Assembly: GCA_013397455.1 (NCBI GenBank)
Contig: VYZB01000169.1
Location: 847,339-911,338, forward strand
Direction: 5' to 3'
Origin: Crotophaga sulcirostris
Taxonomy: Eukaryota; Chordata; Aves; Cuculiformes; Crotophagidae
Length of the DNA: 64,000 bases
The position numbers and the translations under genes are program-made. Below the pieces are notes generated by a model. That model searched no databases. It saw only the letters and a list, made by a program, of their open reading frames with translations, and was not told the DNA's origin. Below are positions 11,380 to 22,940 of the stretch, piece by piece. Every line of letters starts with the position of its first letter. The stretch's first letter is position 1.

Positions 11380-11876
11380 CATGAGACCTCCTCTGGAGTC
11401 CTGTGCTCAGTTCTGGAGTCCTCAACACAGGAAGGACATGGATCTGTTTTTGAGTGAGTCCAGGCTGAGAGAATTTGGGTTGTTCAGCCTAGAGAAGAGA
11501 AGGCTCTGGGGAGACCTTAAAGCAGCCTGCCAGTACTGAAAGGGGCTCCAGGAAAGCTGGGGAGGGGCTCTTGATCAGGGAGTGCAGGAACAGGATGGGG
11601 ACAAATGGTTTTAAGTAGAAAGAGGGGAGATATTGAGATGAGATCTTAGAGAGAACTATTTTCCTGTGAGTGCGGGGAGGCCCTGGCCCAAGTTGCCCAG
11701 AGAAGTCATGTTTGCCCCATCCCTGGAGGTGTTCAAGGCCAGGTTGGATGCGGCTTTGAGCATCCTGATCCAGTGGGAGTTGTCCCCCCTGCCCCCATGG
11801 GCAGGGGCCCATGGCAGAGGGTTGGAACCAGATGGGCTTTAAGGTCCTTTCCAACCCAAACTATTCTATAATTCCT
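11380..11876 (+). mobile_element. CR1 LINE, 3' part
   Basis: Sense-orientation CR1 running from ATGAGACCTCCTCTGGAG through GGACATGGATCTG, AGAGAAGAGAAGGCTCTGGG and CCTGGAGGTGTTCAAGGCC to the tail CCAACCCAAACTATTCTATA. About 500 bases remain. Small internal insertions and deletions (a G/C duplication near 11795) show age. The 5' end is truncated, as is usual for CR1. Confidence 0.9.
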
Positions 11877-14800
11877 ACAGGCCAGGCAGGTCTCGAAAAG
11901 AATTTCATTGTGTTCCCCCTTCTAATGGTAACAGCAAATACATTTCCAGACACAGCTCTGCTGATACCCGGACAGCAGCTCCCATGACCTCCTCAGGATT
12001 TTAGACAGGGGAGTGCCTGCATCTCAGCTTTCAGTGAGGTGGAATCAAATGCCTAAAAATCTAACGAAATCGCTTCTGCCTCAATATCATCACTGTGGTC
12101 CAACAGATAGATCTTTTCCTGATTTTTAACTTCACAGTATCATAGGAAGAAACCAAAATAAGCAGCCCATTCTCCTTTGACCAAGAGAAATTACTTCCGT
12201 GTGGGCTAAGTGACTGTAGGTAAATGATATTTGTGTACTTAGGTGGCATCTGGTTTTATTGGGTGGTGCACTGAGCTGTGCACTTGACAACTTGCATCAC
12301 CATATGATTCATATGATCATCTGACCCTCATCTATCTACTGTTCTGCTTTTATTTCCTTTGCTTCTTGCAAGTTACTGTAAACGAATTTCTTCCTCTGTT
12401 TCATACACAATTCTTCCTTTCATTCAAGGAAAACTCCAAATGGTTTCGCTTTTAGCATTTAAAAACCAAACCGGTACAATGACCTCCTTGAAAAGCACAG
12501 GATGGAGTACCACTTCCCTCTCCCCTCACATTTATCCCCCTCCACACCATTCGCACTCCAGGACCTGCTGTCCATTAGTCACAGCCTTCCTCCTGGGTGA
12601 GATCCCTGCTCAAAGATGCTTCGGACCCCTGGGGTGGGATCACAGCATTTGCAATGGGTTTCCTCCCCACTTTGTGTACTGAAAGTGAGAAGGTCTTCCA
12701 GGAGGAATCTAGCCCTATGCAAGGGCTCTTGCTGGGGCTGCACCTTCTGTGCCTGCTCTGTGCCTAGTGAGGCCATTCCTTCTGGGCCCACACTTGTATC
12801 CCTCCCCTGCAGCTGAGGAAGGGCGGCCGGTGGCCTTGGATGTCTTGGCTTTTTGATGCATGAAGGTAAAAAAGAGTTTGGTGGTCTCTCAGCAGGAGTA
12901 TCTCTGCTGTCCGCTGCAGGAGAGCTTCTGGGCTGTGGGAAGAGGCCACCACTGGCTCTGGGACACTGCTGTGAATCAATATCCCCTGCCATTGCCTGTA
13001 CTATGATACAGAATTAGTGTGACATTAGTGAGGCCAGGGCCTCTGGAAGGAGGGGAGGAAAACTACACTGAGTGGAAGAAGAGCCATCTGCAGATCTTTT
13101 TAAAGTTAAAAATAGACAGGATTTTGTCTGCAGGAGACAGTTTGTTCTGTTATGCTGCTGACATCATGTGAGCATGCCGAATGCTTCTGCATTTGAAGAC
13201 TAAACTCAACATGCTGAAAACAGGAACTTTCTGGATATTCTGCATGCCTGCGATTTAATGGTTTCGGTGAGCTGCCTCATGTCACTGCATCCATATGGCT
13301 GTGCTTGGGTGGGGGAGCTAAACATCTCATTAGATCTGTAGGGTCATTAAAATCCAGAGAACAGATCATAAGGAATAATAAGGATGCATGTCATCATGTG
13401 AAGACAGATGATAAAAGCAACCGCCTCTGACACCGAGTGCTTCAATGTGAGGGGACCTGATTTCGCAGCGCGGAGGAGCTGAGTGCTTGCTAACTCACTA
13501 ATGTCAGCGGGAGCTGTTTATACTCTCTTCATCAGGAAAATCAGACTGACAGCATCGAAATATGACTAAAACCAGAGGATGATAGAGGGAATTTTGGCCT
13601 ACATAACTTTGCAATGAGTTCACTGAGCATTCCTGGCTCCCAGGCCTGAACTGAGTCTACTAAACTGTGCAACATTTCTTTGTAATCAAATTATAGTTTA
13701 TAGACACAGACAGCGACACAAACACACAGACACCTCTCTTCCTACAAACATACAAAATAGATGCACACAGTGGAAAGCTGATGTGATGCTGGCTGAACTG
13801 CTGCACTTGTCTTGGCGGTGATAACAACGCTCATGGTTCAAAGTACCCTGAAACTGACACCAGCAGCAAGAAAATAGTAAGTATTGGAAGTCTTCCCCAT
13901 CCTTGGTCTTGATTCAAATGCTGTAATGGGTCTCGTAGGATTTCACAAACAAGTAGCATGTATTCGATTGCCTAAAGCAGAGAAATAGCGTGTCAGGCGT
14001 TTACTCACAATTTCTGAATCGAGTTGATTGCCAATGAAGAAAAAGTCTAGACCATTGGCTTGTTTTTCGGCATCAGAGAGGTTGTTTATTATTTTTCCAC
14101 ATGCTCAGAGAATTACTCCATTTACTTAAAAAAGGGGGAGGACTGAAATCCTATTTACTCTATTTTTTATACTATTTAAACTGGCTTCTCTCCGTAGGCA
14201 GGCCCTGTTCTTTTACTAGCTGGACATCATCAGCCAAAGTGTTGTCCACTTCCAAATGTCAAAGATACACAGAATGGTAACATTGAGTTATGCAAGTGTT
14301 TGGCTTTTTGCCTCTGAAAATAACCACTCAGTAGAAAAATACAAATACCGTTGCATATTCTTGCTGGGTTATAACAGGTCACAGTCACAAAATCCTCACT
14401 ATTTGTGAGATTGTCTTGCAACGTAAGTTGTACAACTTTAAGCAGACCCCAAAAATTAATGAAAGAGATATTAAACGTTTGCAATAAGACATGTTGAATT
14501 GGTTACTGATGCCAGATTACTGGTGGGGAGTTTCCAATGGCAAGAGTGTTCTTTGTTTTTGTTGTTTTTTTTTTTTAATTCTTCATCTTTATCTGTGCCC
14601 AACCCAATATTTATCCCCCTCTGCTTTCTAATGGTGTTGGGCATGAGGTTTCCTACACAAATGAAGAAAAAATTTTTCAGTTAAAGTTTTAGCCTGATTA
14701 CAATAACAAAGAAAATGCAAATTGGGCAGCCACCAGGCTCCAGATTGCCTCCTGTCAGGGCAGGTTTCCCCCATTGCCCCTGTCTTTAATATTTTCAGGC

Positions 14801-17800
14801 TAGAGCATGGACATCTGTATACTGTTGCTTGATACCTCCAGTATCTAGACAGGTCCATATGCTCTTTTAGCTTTTGCCAACAAAGCACTGGGGCTGGAAT
14901 CAAATATCTGTAGTAAAAGTGAAATGGCAGAAGACATAGAAACCATTGGATAAAAGAGCCTGTTTCTGACAGAAGGATAGAGTTTTTCCACCACAAAGTG
15001 TGTGTCTGCTCAGGACAAGAACTTCTGGCTTTGAGCAAACCAGCTGGTTTTATTGTAGATGCTATTCTACAACAATTTTGACTGGTTTTATCAGTTCTTA
15101 CTCTGTTTTGTCAGACATGTTTGATAATGTTGTACACTACATCACGCCTGGGGCACCCTGGATGCTCAGGTGACTTGACAGGAGTACTTTCACTCCTGAT
15201 CCCACTGACTCATGTTCGACAACACTCGGTAATGCAGCAGCAGGCGTAGGATGAGCAGACAGTCGTTTCACACTTCAGTTGCACCTTTCAAGCCATGCAC
15301 CAGCTGGCAAGGAAGAGGAATGCCCTTCTTGATACGTGTCTTTCACATTTAGACACAGAGAGGAGACGAGATAGACAAGCACATGCACGTAAGTGTCATG
15401 GGACACCCAGTGCTGCTTCAATATAAGTAGCTTTCACTGGCCTCACCGGCAGCTTTCAGAGAATCCATATCAATGCACATCTTTGTTTTCATAGAAAACT
15501 TTATAAATGAATAGTAAATACCCTAATTCACTGTTTGCTTTAGCAGATTGCTCCTAACTTAGGAACTAGGACTCCAGAAGTGATCCGGTGCATGACGGGT
15601 CTGGTGTTACCTGATGTAATGGCCTGTGTGCGACGATCTGAACCTGCTATGCATCCTGAAGCATAAAATATGTGTTATTTCAGAATTTCCACCTGTCCTC
15701 CATGAAGCCTTTCCCATGGACATTCCATCAAGTGGCCTCGGTGGAGAGGAGATGTTCCCTTCAGTCGGGAGCTCAGAAATGGTTAATCTCCCCATGCGGG
15801 AGCTATGATTCAGTCTGCTCCAGGAGCAGCTGGGGCTTGTCACCCCCCTCTCTTTGCATGTTAATATAGCATTAAGACCTTTCAATCTTAAGGCTCACTG
15901 TATTCACAGTACATTCACACCAGCACTCAGCACATTAGAGATCATCAAAGATGTGTGATATGAACATGAAAAGCAAGGATAATCACCATTGAAGGTAAAG
16001 TGTAAGTAGAGAAAGCTGGTAGCTCTGCATTTAAAAGTTATTAGGCTTCCCATTTGTTTCAGTCGAGTTGATTAAGGCTGAAAAATAAGGGTTTGACTGT
16101 CACTATGATCTCTGTAATCACTTGTGTTTACATGGCTTTCTAGCTTTACCTTTCAGGAAAAATCTGTCCATGGAAGGAAAGCCTGGCCAGTCTTGAGTTA
16201 AAGAGAAAAAAGATGGGGTTCAGTTTTAAAAATATCATCATTATACAGCAGGATAAAGATCTCACAATTCTCATGCATCATTTCTACATCTTACTGTTAT
16301 CCTTTGCACTGAAGCTCTAGGGATAAGCACAGTGGGGAACTTTGCCACAGAAAGAGTGCAATTAGTGGTACAACACAAAATGACCATTTGTTCTCACTTT
16401 TGATTTTCCAAAAGTAATTCAGTATTTCACAGTTTCTGGGACAAAATTTCAGATATTGAAATTTTGAGCTGCAAAATGCTCTTTTTGTTCTGATCTGGGT
16501 ACCTGATCAGTGCTGTGCCATTTGCAAAAATGTGACTTTCCTTCAAAAGGTGCACTTGCACAAAATGACAAATTATCTCTTTGCCTCCCTGCTTTCATAC
16601 ACTTTTACTGAACCATCACAAATATGTTTTACTTCAGAAGTTCATAATCAGAATAAGCATAAATGGTAAAACAGTCTGGAGAGATTCTTCCCATTGGTGA
16701 ATCCCAGAACATTTTGTTTTCTTCTAGTCAGGCAGAGAATTAGTCCAAGTGTCTTCCTTGCGGTGTGTTAACCACATACTTAGCTGATAGTCGTTGCCAA
16801 TGATGTGAATGAGTCCCTGAAGGGGAATTTTTTTCCCAAAGCTAAGAAATCAAAACCAATAGCCAAACAGCCGTATTGGAGAACAAGAGAAAGGAAATTG
16901 CCAGGCTGTAATAAAATTCACAGGAACAAGAAATACATAGAACATATAAAAATGCAAGTAAAAACTTTTCAGTGTGTGATGATTGCATATCTTTCCCACT
17001 GGGAGAGGTGAGGAAACTGAGTTTTACCCAGAAGAATCTGGGATGTGGACATGGTGGTGAAAGGTGTGAGATTAAAGGAAATCTTTGGGAGTGTCAGTGA
17101 ACCAGAACAATTGAAGGAACATACCAGGAGGAGGAGGAGATGCACTTCGTCATTTAGCTGATCTTCTCAAATTCACGGATGTTTGAAGCAGAAGCATTTA
17201 ATCTCCTGAGACAGCAATTCATCTGTATAAATAGCAAGGTACCTTTGATTCTTATACGTAAGACTACAGATATTGTTATTTTTCAGTGAATAAAAACCTA
17301 TGTGATAAGTAATACTGCTTTATTTGGGCAAAGTGATACAACCCAGACTAAAGGGAAGCAAATTTTCCCCTCGGCACAGACAATAGGCATCCTGCTTGGC
17401 CACATCCTTTAATCCCAGCCCTGAAATTACTCACTTGTGAAAGCTTCTTAATTGTATTTAACTACGTAGGCTTTCCCATGTGGAGACATAGGCTGTACCC
17501 CATTAAGCAGTTAGGATCATGACACTCTTTCCTATTGTTCTCCAGATATTTGGGAAAATAACCCTGACAGCTAAAATAGCCCCTGGAGTAATTGCATCTA
17601 TTAGAGCCATTACCTACCCAAATTCAAGGCTTTTTGGAGTAAGGAAAGTCTTGTTTCACGGGTCAGTTGAGCCACGCAATTAAATTGGAATAGCAGCTTT
17701 TGTCCCTATCCTGCACCTCTCTCTACTGATCTGCTGGATGTGTGTCTGTTGTTCCTTATTACAGTGAGATAATTTGTGTGCCACAGAGAGAGGAATTCCT

Positions 17801-19304
17801 AGGCTACTAACTTTATATCCATGTTGAGTGCCCACTTCTGCATTATTTTGATTGCAGGAATACCGAACAGCTGGAATAGATGCAGGAGTTACTTTGAAAA
17901 AAATGGGATTAGGATTTAAATTGTTACAGATTCCTGTCATAGCACAGATTTCAGTTACGTTTTTGTCCTAATCTCCATTTTTTCCTAACCACTTGCACTC
18001 AGGGAGTATCAACTAATCTTTTACATCATCTTTAACTATAAATTGAGCTGATAAAGACAAACTACTTGATTTGCTATTATACCTTTGTTAAAAAAAATAG
18101 CAAGCATGAAGTTAAAAATAAGAAAGAAAGAATCTCTTAATAAAGAAGAATTCATGCTTCAGTTCTTTTCCACTTGCTTTCCCTCAGTTACTCAAGAGAA
18201 CTTTTTATCTCCAGCTTTTTGATTTGGGTTCCTGGCAGGGAATCTCAGAAGATTCCCACACTACTGGAAATAATATTTTATGTACTGAAGTTGAAAAAGG
18301 ATAACATGTTCTGCCAAACAGCTTGTACAAACTTCTGACCTTTGGAACAATAATAGATGTGGAATTTGGAAATGTTAATTTTACTGCGAAAGTTCAAAAT
18401 GAAGTAAAAAGAAAAAAAAACATTAGTCTTGATAGACTTTACAGGACTGAAACTGTGTCCTTACCTGGCATCTTATATTGTCTCTCTAGTGGAAGCAGTG
18501 CAGTGACTTTGTAATGTTATGAATGGCTGTGTTTAAGATCTGGGCTATCTCTTCCACTGACTGTGCCTACAATGGTACCAGGCATAGCACCAAAAAAGGC
18601 TACAGCTGAGGAAATGTCAAATTTCCTCAGGTTTTTCTTTGAGGGAAACACTAAAAATATTATAAAACCACTTGGAATGGCCAATAAAGGCCTTCAGCAC
18701 AACAAAGACAATTGTGCTGTAAAGGGCAAGTGATTAGGAGAAAGGGAAGGAATAGCTGGAGAAAGAGAAGAAACAAGAGTGCGTTTGTTTGTTAGGAAGG
18801 AAAGGAAAAAAAAAAGGACAAACACAAGCTGTGTGCCCACGTAGCTTTGATCTCATACATTTACAAAACTGGACTTGGGGTAAGGAAGGAAATCTTCTGA
18901 GGCGTGTTTGATAGCGGGCTGCTTCCCGTTGTCCCGAGGGGCCGTCATTGCTAGAAAAGCAGACCTTGGGAGGGCTTGGGAACCAGCCCAAGTCCGCCTT
19001 GCACAACCGCCCAGGACTTCTGAGCAGTGCAGCTGCTTTGTACCTCAGGCACAGGCCCACGTGTGGTTGGGCGCGCTTTCTGCTCCCGTGCTGGACACCT
19101 GTGACACCTTGACAAGCAAAGCTGGGACGGGGCTGCATGTCTGGGGAGTGCAGCCCCACAGCTCTGAGCCCCAAGCCAAAGCCTTTCAGAATTTCAGGGC
19201 TCAAGGTGGCCAATATTCTGTGAACTGTAATGGTGAGGAAAATGTGGGAACACAGGGAAAGGACAGGGGTAATGATGAAAACACACGCTAATGGCTGGGG
19301 CCAT
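11877..19304. other. Intergenic DNA, middle part
   Basis: No coding gene or recognised repeat. The sequence is moderately AT-rich. The segment 13,140-13,620 has an unusually mixed, non-repetitive composition and is a plausible conserved noncoding element, which is a guess from appearance only. A T12 run lies at 14565-14576. The 191-codon minus-strand open frame at 18734-19309 is within chance expectation for this much DNA. Confidence 0.6.
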
Positions 19305-19586
19305 GACAAAATGTACCACTATGTAAAGGGTGTCCACCACGAGAACGGAGACTCTTGTTTTACAAGGAGTCACATGGAAAAGACAAGAGGTAATGGGTAT
19401 AAGTTGCTCCTGGGGAAATTCTGATTGGATTCCAGGGAAATAGTGGATTCCTCTACACTGGACGCTTCTAAGGCTCAGCTTCACAGGGTGCTGGGCTGTC
19501 TCATTTAAACTACAGGTCACCTAAAAATGTTGGATCAGATGATCCTTGACGTCTCTTCCAACCTGGCATTCTATGATTGCATGATT
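19305..19586 (+). mobile_element. CR1 LINE, 3' part (second subfamily)
   Basis: Sense CR1 with the blocks ACAAGGAGTCACATGGAAAA, TGCTCCTGGGGAAATTCTGA, GGATTCCTCTACACTGGACG, AGGGTGCTGGGCTGTCTCA and the tail AGATGATCCTTGACGTCTC then CATTCTATGATTGCATGA. The text between the second and third blocks is shorter than in the usual CR1, which points to an internal deletion. The tail differs from that at 11380-11876, so this is another CR1 lineage. Confidence 0.8.
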
Positions 19587-19637
19587 CACCCTGGCCTCTG
19601 GAAACCCCACTCAGAGAAGTCTGTCCTATTCGATGTC

Positions 19638-19679
19638 AAGATGTAATTAATGCAGAAAATAAGATGTAATTAATGCAGA
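19638..19679 (+). repeat. Two-copy tandem repeat, 23-base period
   Basis: AAGATGTAATTAATGCAGA occurs at 19638-19656 and again, identical, at 19661-19679. The identity of the two copies suggests a recent local duplication. Confidence 0.9.
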
Positions 19680-19794
19680 CAGTGAGTTATTCTGGGTGTA
19701 AAGGTGGAACAGAAGGTGCTTTTCAGAGGTACTCGATGGCTGTCATGGGCAGAGGGGAGAGTGTGTGTGTGCTGTGAGGAGAAACGAGACTGAG

Positions 19795-20300
19795 TGGTAC
19801 CAAAAATGCCAGCAAATAGACTCTCTAAGACTCGTTTTGGAGTTTTAGAAAGCAAGTATCCTTTATTTCAGTGCTGGACACAACGGAATGATTTCCATCA
19901 GTCACGCGTAACAAGACAATAGCTGGTTACAGAATATATGTCCCACTTTAATGCATATGTACAAATTTTCCCAGAAATCTTATGCATATTCTATTACTTT
20001 CCAGGGACTAATTGTAATTTTATTATGAACTTCACAACAGCCAAATCTCTGCTAATTGGAGCTCTGGAGCCAGCTCTCTGTCTGACCTTGCATTTTAGAT
20101 AGGGAAAGACTGTAAACAGAGGGAGACACATCTGTTCAGCACATACCATACTCAATACAAGAAAAGACGTTATCATTTTTCTTTAAACAGTGTCTGGAAA
20201 AACACTATTTAAAAAACCATGCTATCAGGAAAACATGCTGTCAGAGGGACACCATGTCCAACCCCCCAAAAAATACAGTTACTCAGATGAAACCCATCTG
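19795..20300 (-). mobile_element. Probable solo LTR of an endogenous retrovirus
   Basis: On the minus strand the sequence reads like an avian ERV LTR. There is a TATA-like ACATATATT (+ strand 19932-19940), then about 70 bases on AATAAAGGATACTTGC (signal at + 19862-19867), then a U5-like stretch ending in GGCATTTTTGGTACCA. This gives a TG start on the + strand at 19795. No primer-binding site or gag/pol-like frame adjoins it, so a solo LTR is more likely than a provirus. The far edge (about 20240-20310) is uncertain and no target-site duplication was found. Confidence 0.5.
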
Positions 20301-20367
20301 AAGTCAGCTAGAAAAGTAGTTTCCCACAGGGAAACCACTTGGTTAGCAAACCCTGGAGTCCACATCC

Positions 20368-21238
20368 TAGGGCCAGTACACTAATATCTTCATGAATGAC
20401 CTGGATGTGGACTCCAAGGTTTACTAACTGAGTTTGCCAGTGACACAAAAATGGGAGGGAATTGTTGACCCTCTTGAGGGCAAAGAGGCCCAGCAGAGGG
20501 ATCTGGACAAACTGGAGGGCTGGGCAATTGCCAACCACATGGAGTTTAACAAGGGCAAGTGCGAGGTTTTGTACGTGGGACACACAACTCTGGCTGTCCA
20601 TACAGCCTGGGGAGTGAGAGGCTGGAGAGCAACCCTGCCGAAAGGGACCTGAGGATTCTGGTTCACGGCAAGTTGAACATGAACCACCAGTGTTCAGCAC
20701 AGCACCTCCAGCCGGGCGAGGGATGGGATTGTCCTGCTCTACTCTGCACTGGTGAGACCCCACTTCGAGTACTGTGTGCAGTTTTGGGTGCTGCAGTATA
20801 AAAATGATCTCAAGTTCCTCAACAGTGTCCAGAGGAGGCCACAAAGCTGGTGAAGGGTCTGGAGAGGAAGCCGTATGTGAAGCTTGGAGGAGACTGAGGG
20901 GAGACCTCATTGCCATTTACAGCTTCTTCACAAGGGGAGGAGGAGGAGGAGCAGGCGCTGAGCTCTTCTCTCTAGGCTCGAGGGAATGGCAGGAAGATGT
21001 GCCAGGGAGGTTTACGTTGGACATTAGGAAAAGGTTGTTCACCCAGAGGGGTGGTGAAGCACTGGAACAGCTCCCCAGCGAAGCAGTCAGGGCTGCAAGC
21101 CTGACAATATTCAAGAAGCGTTTGGCCAAGGCCCTCAGACACCCGGTGCGAATGTCGGGGTTGTCCTGCGCGGTGACAGGACTGGATGATCCTTGTGGGT
21201 CCCTTCCAACTCAGGGCAACCCGTGATTCTGTAATTCC
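20368..21238 (+). mobile_element. CR1 LINE with remnant of the reverse transcriptase ORF
   Basis: The longest CR1 copy in the window, about 870 bases, sense. It begins in the RT/thumb part of ORF2: ATCTTCATGAATGACCTGGA gives IFMNDLD, and 20545-20580 gives [12 protein letters not shown], a typical CR1 motif. Stops and frameshifts separate the coding blocks, so it is dead. The 3' part carries RRLRGDLIAIYSF, LDIRKRLFTQR and the tail GATGATCCTTGTGGGTCCC then CAACTCAGGGCAACCC. It ends about 150 bases before the assembly gap in the RAPGEF6 CpG island. Confidence 0.9.
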
Positions 21239-21387
21239 ACAGAAAACTCACTCCACTCTAGCCTACACCAAAACATCCAACTTTGCGCAATAGTAACTAC
21301 TTCTTATATCATGAGGAGTCACGGTTACCTCAGGAGCCAACCCACACCCCGCGCCCGCCCTCAGTCCCCTCCCCACCCCGCGCTCTC

Positions 21388-22059
21388 NNNNNNNNNNNNN
21401 NNNNNNNNNNNNNNNNNNNNNNNNNNNNNNNNNNNNNNNNNNNNNNNNNNNNNNNNNNNNNNNNNNNNNNNNNNNNNNNNNNNNNNNNNNNNNNNNNNNN
21501 NNNNNNNNNNNNNNNNNNNNNNNNNNNNNNNNNNNNNNNNNNNNNNNNNNNNNNNNNNNNNNNNNNNNNNNNNNNNNNNNNNNNNNNNNNNNNNNNNNNN
21601 NNNNNNNNNNNNNNNNNNNNNNNNNNNNNNNNNNNNNNNNNNNNNNNNNNNNNNNNNNNNNNNNNNNNNNNNNNNNNNNNNNNNNNNNNNNNNNNNNNNN
21701 NNNNNNNNNNNNNNNNNNNNNNNNNNNNNNNNNNNNNNNNNNNNNNNNNNNNNNNNNNNNNNNNNNNNNNNNNNNNNNNNNNNNNNNNNNNNNNNNNNNN
21801 NNNNNNNNNNNNNNNNNNNNNNNNNNNNNNNNNNNNNNNNNNNNNNNNNNNNNNNNNNNNNNNNNNNNNNNNNNNNNNNNNNNNNNNNNNNNNNNNNNNN
21901 NNNNNNNNNNNNNNNNNNNNNNNNNNNNNNNNNNNNNNNNNNNNNNNNNNNNNNNNNNNNNNNNNNNNNNNNNNNNNNNNNNNNNNNNNNNNNNNNNNNN
22001 NNNNNNNNNNNNNNNNNNNNNNNNNNNNNNNNNNNNNNNNNNNNNNNNNNNNNNNNNNN
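21388..22059. other. Assembly gap, 672 N
   Basis: A continuous run of N within GC-rich DNA. Open frames reported across it are artefacts. It hides the core promoter and most of the 5' UTR of RAPGEF6. Confidence 0.99.
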
Positions 22060-22119
22060 CCGGAGCCCGAAGTTGGGCGCGCGGAGCGGAACTGGCGGGC
22101 GGCGCGGCGCGGCGGGAGG

Positions 22120-22188
22120 ATGAGCGCCCCGCTGGAGCCCGGGATCAAACAGGCGCTGCGGAGGAAGCCCTCGGAGCGCACCCCCGAG
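22120..22188 (+). CDS. RAPGEF6: RAPGEF6 exon 1 (start codon)
   Basis: ATG at 22120 with A at -3 (GGAGGATGA) opens a 23-codon exon, MSAPLEPGIKQALRRK then PSERTPE, ending at donor GAG|GTACGG in phase 0. The pattern M-x-x-P-x-x-P-G-x-x-Q-A-L-R-x-K-P-x-E-R-T-P-E is the start of RAPGEF6 (PDZ-GEF2). RAPGEF2 begins differently (with A-V-M-K-N-P-P in the matching place). RAPGEF6 is a Rap1/Rap2 exchange factor with two cNMP-binding-like domains, then REM, PDZ, RA and CDC25-homology domains. Only the N-terminus is in this window. Confidence 0.92.
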
Positions 22189-22409
22189 GTACGGCCCGGC
22201 GGGCCCGCCCGCGCGCGCTCGGCTTGCTGCGGGGCTTTGCTGCGGTCTCGGTCCCCGTTCGCGGGCCCCCCTCCTGGTGCGCTCCCGCCGGGCACGGCCG
22301 GGCTGGCGCCGCCAACTTCGCCTCGGTCCTCTTGTGCGAGCGCGGGACACCGGGCGGGCGGGCGCTGGCGGGCGGTGGCGGGGATTGCGGCTGGAAATGG
22401 GCATCGTGG

Positions 22410-22706
22410 GCTCCTGGAGCGGTCGGGGTTGGACGGGACCTCAGAGCCAGTTGTGCTCCAGCTTCCAACCCACCTCCCACCGGATCGGGGGGCGCCCAGC
22501 CCCATCCAGCCTGGCCTTGGGCCCCTCCAGGGATGGGGCAGCCACCGCTGCTCTGGGCACCCTGGGCCAGGGCCTCCCCACCCTCACAGGAGAACGTTTC
22601 TTCCCAAGATCTCATCTCAGTCTCCCCTCTTCCAACTCAAAACCTCGCCCCTCGTCCTGTCCCTGCCCTCCCCGATCAGGAGCCCCTCCCCAGCTCGCAG
22701 CTCGCT
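22410..22706 (-). mobile_element. CR1 LINE, GC-rich copy at the edge of the CpG island
   Basis: Antisense CR1 beginning GGTCGGGGTTGGACGGGACC, the counterpart of the CR1 tail GGTTTGGGTTGGAAGGGACC, then CTCCAGGGATGGGGCAGCC, CTCCCCACCCTCACAGGAGA and CTCCCCTCTTCCAACTC. It starts only about 220 bases after the exon 1 donor. It is close in sequence to the copy at 62716-63192. Confidence 0.88.
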
Positions 22707-22940
22707 TAGTTACTGATTCCCGTTGGTAAAGCGGGACCCTCCGGGGCCAGCGCTGTGTCAAACACCCGGCCCCGCGCTGCGGAGGGACAGCGGGCGCTTT
22801 GTGAGCTCCTTCCGGCACGGTGTGGGAAGAGGCAGATCGCCGAAAAGTGGAATTACGCGAATGCAAAACTTCTGGGAAAAGTCAGTGAGCTGAAAGACCC
22901 TGCTTGCCTCTACAGTGATGCAGATTTAAACAAAACCAAA

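Larger units (their letters stand above)
21340..22400 (+). promoter_or_regulatory. RAPGEF6: CpG island and presumed RAPGEF6 promoter
   Basis: GC and CpG content rise sharply from about 21340 (CCCGCGCCCGCCC) and stay high to about 22400. The first coding exon lies inside it at 22120-22188. The transcription start is not visible, probably because the middle is missing (N at 21388-22059). Housekeeping-type promoters of this sort usually lack a TATA box. Confidence 0.75.

Noticed and set aside
18734..19309. 191-codon open frame on the minus strand
   Set aside because: No family resemblance. With about 128,000 codons over six frames, an open run of this length is expected roughly once by chance. 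Its 5' end in the minus-strand sense (the high-coordinate end) coincides with the start of the CR1 at 19305.
20308..20916. 202-codon minus-strand open frame
   Set aside because: It is the antisense of a CR1 element and reflects that element's lack of stops in the opposite strand.
21283..22716. Long open frames of 270-477 codons around 21.3-22.7 kb
   Set aside because: They run across 672 N, which cannot contain stop codons. Only 22120-22188 is supported as coding.
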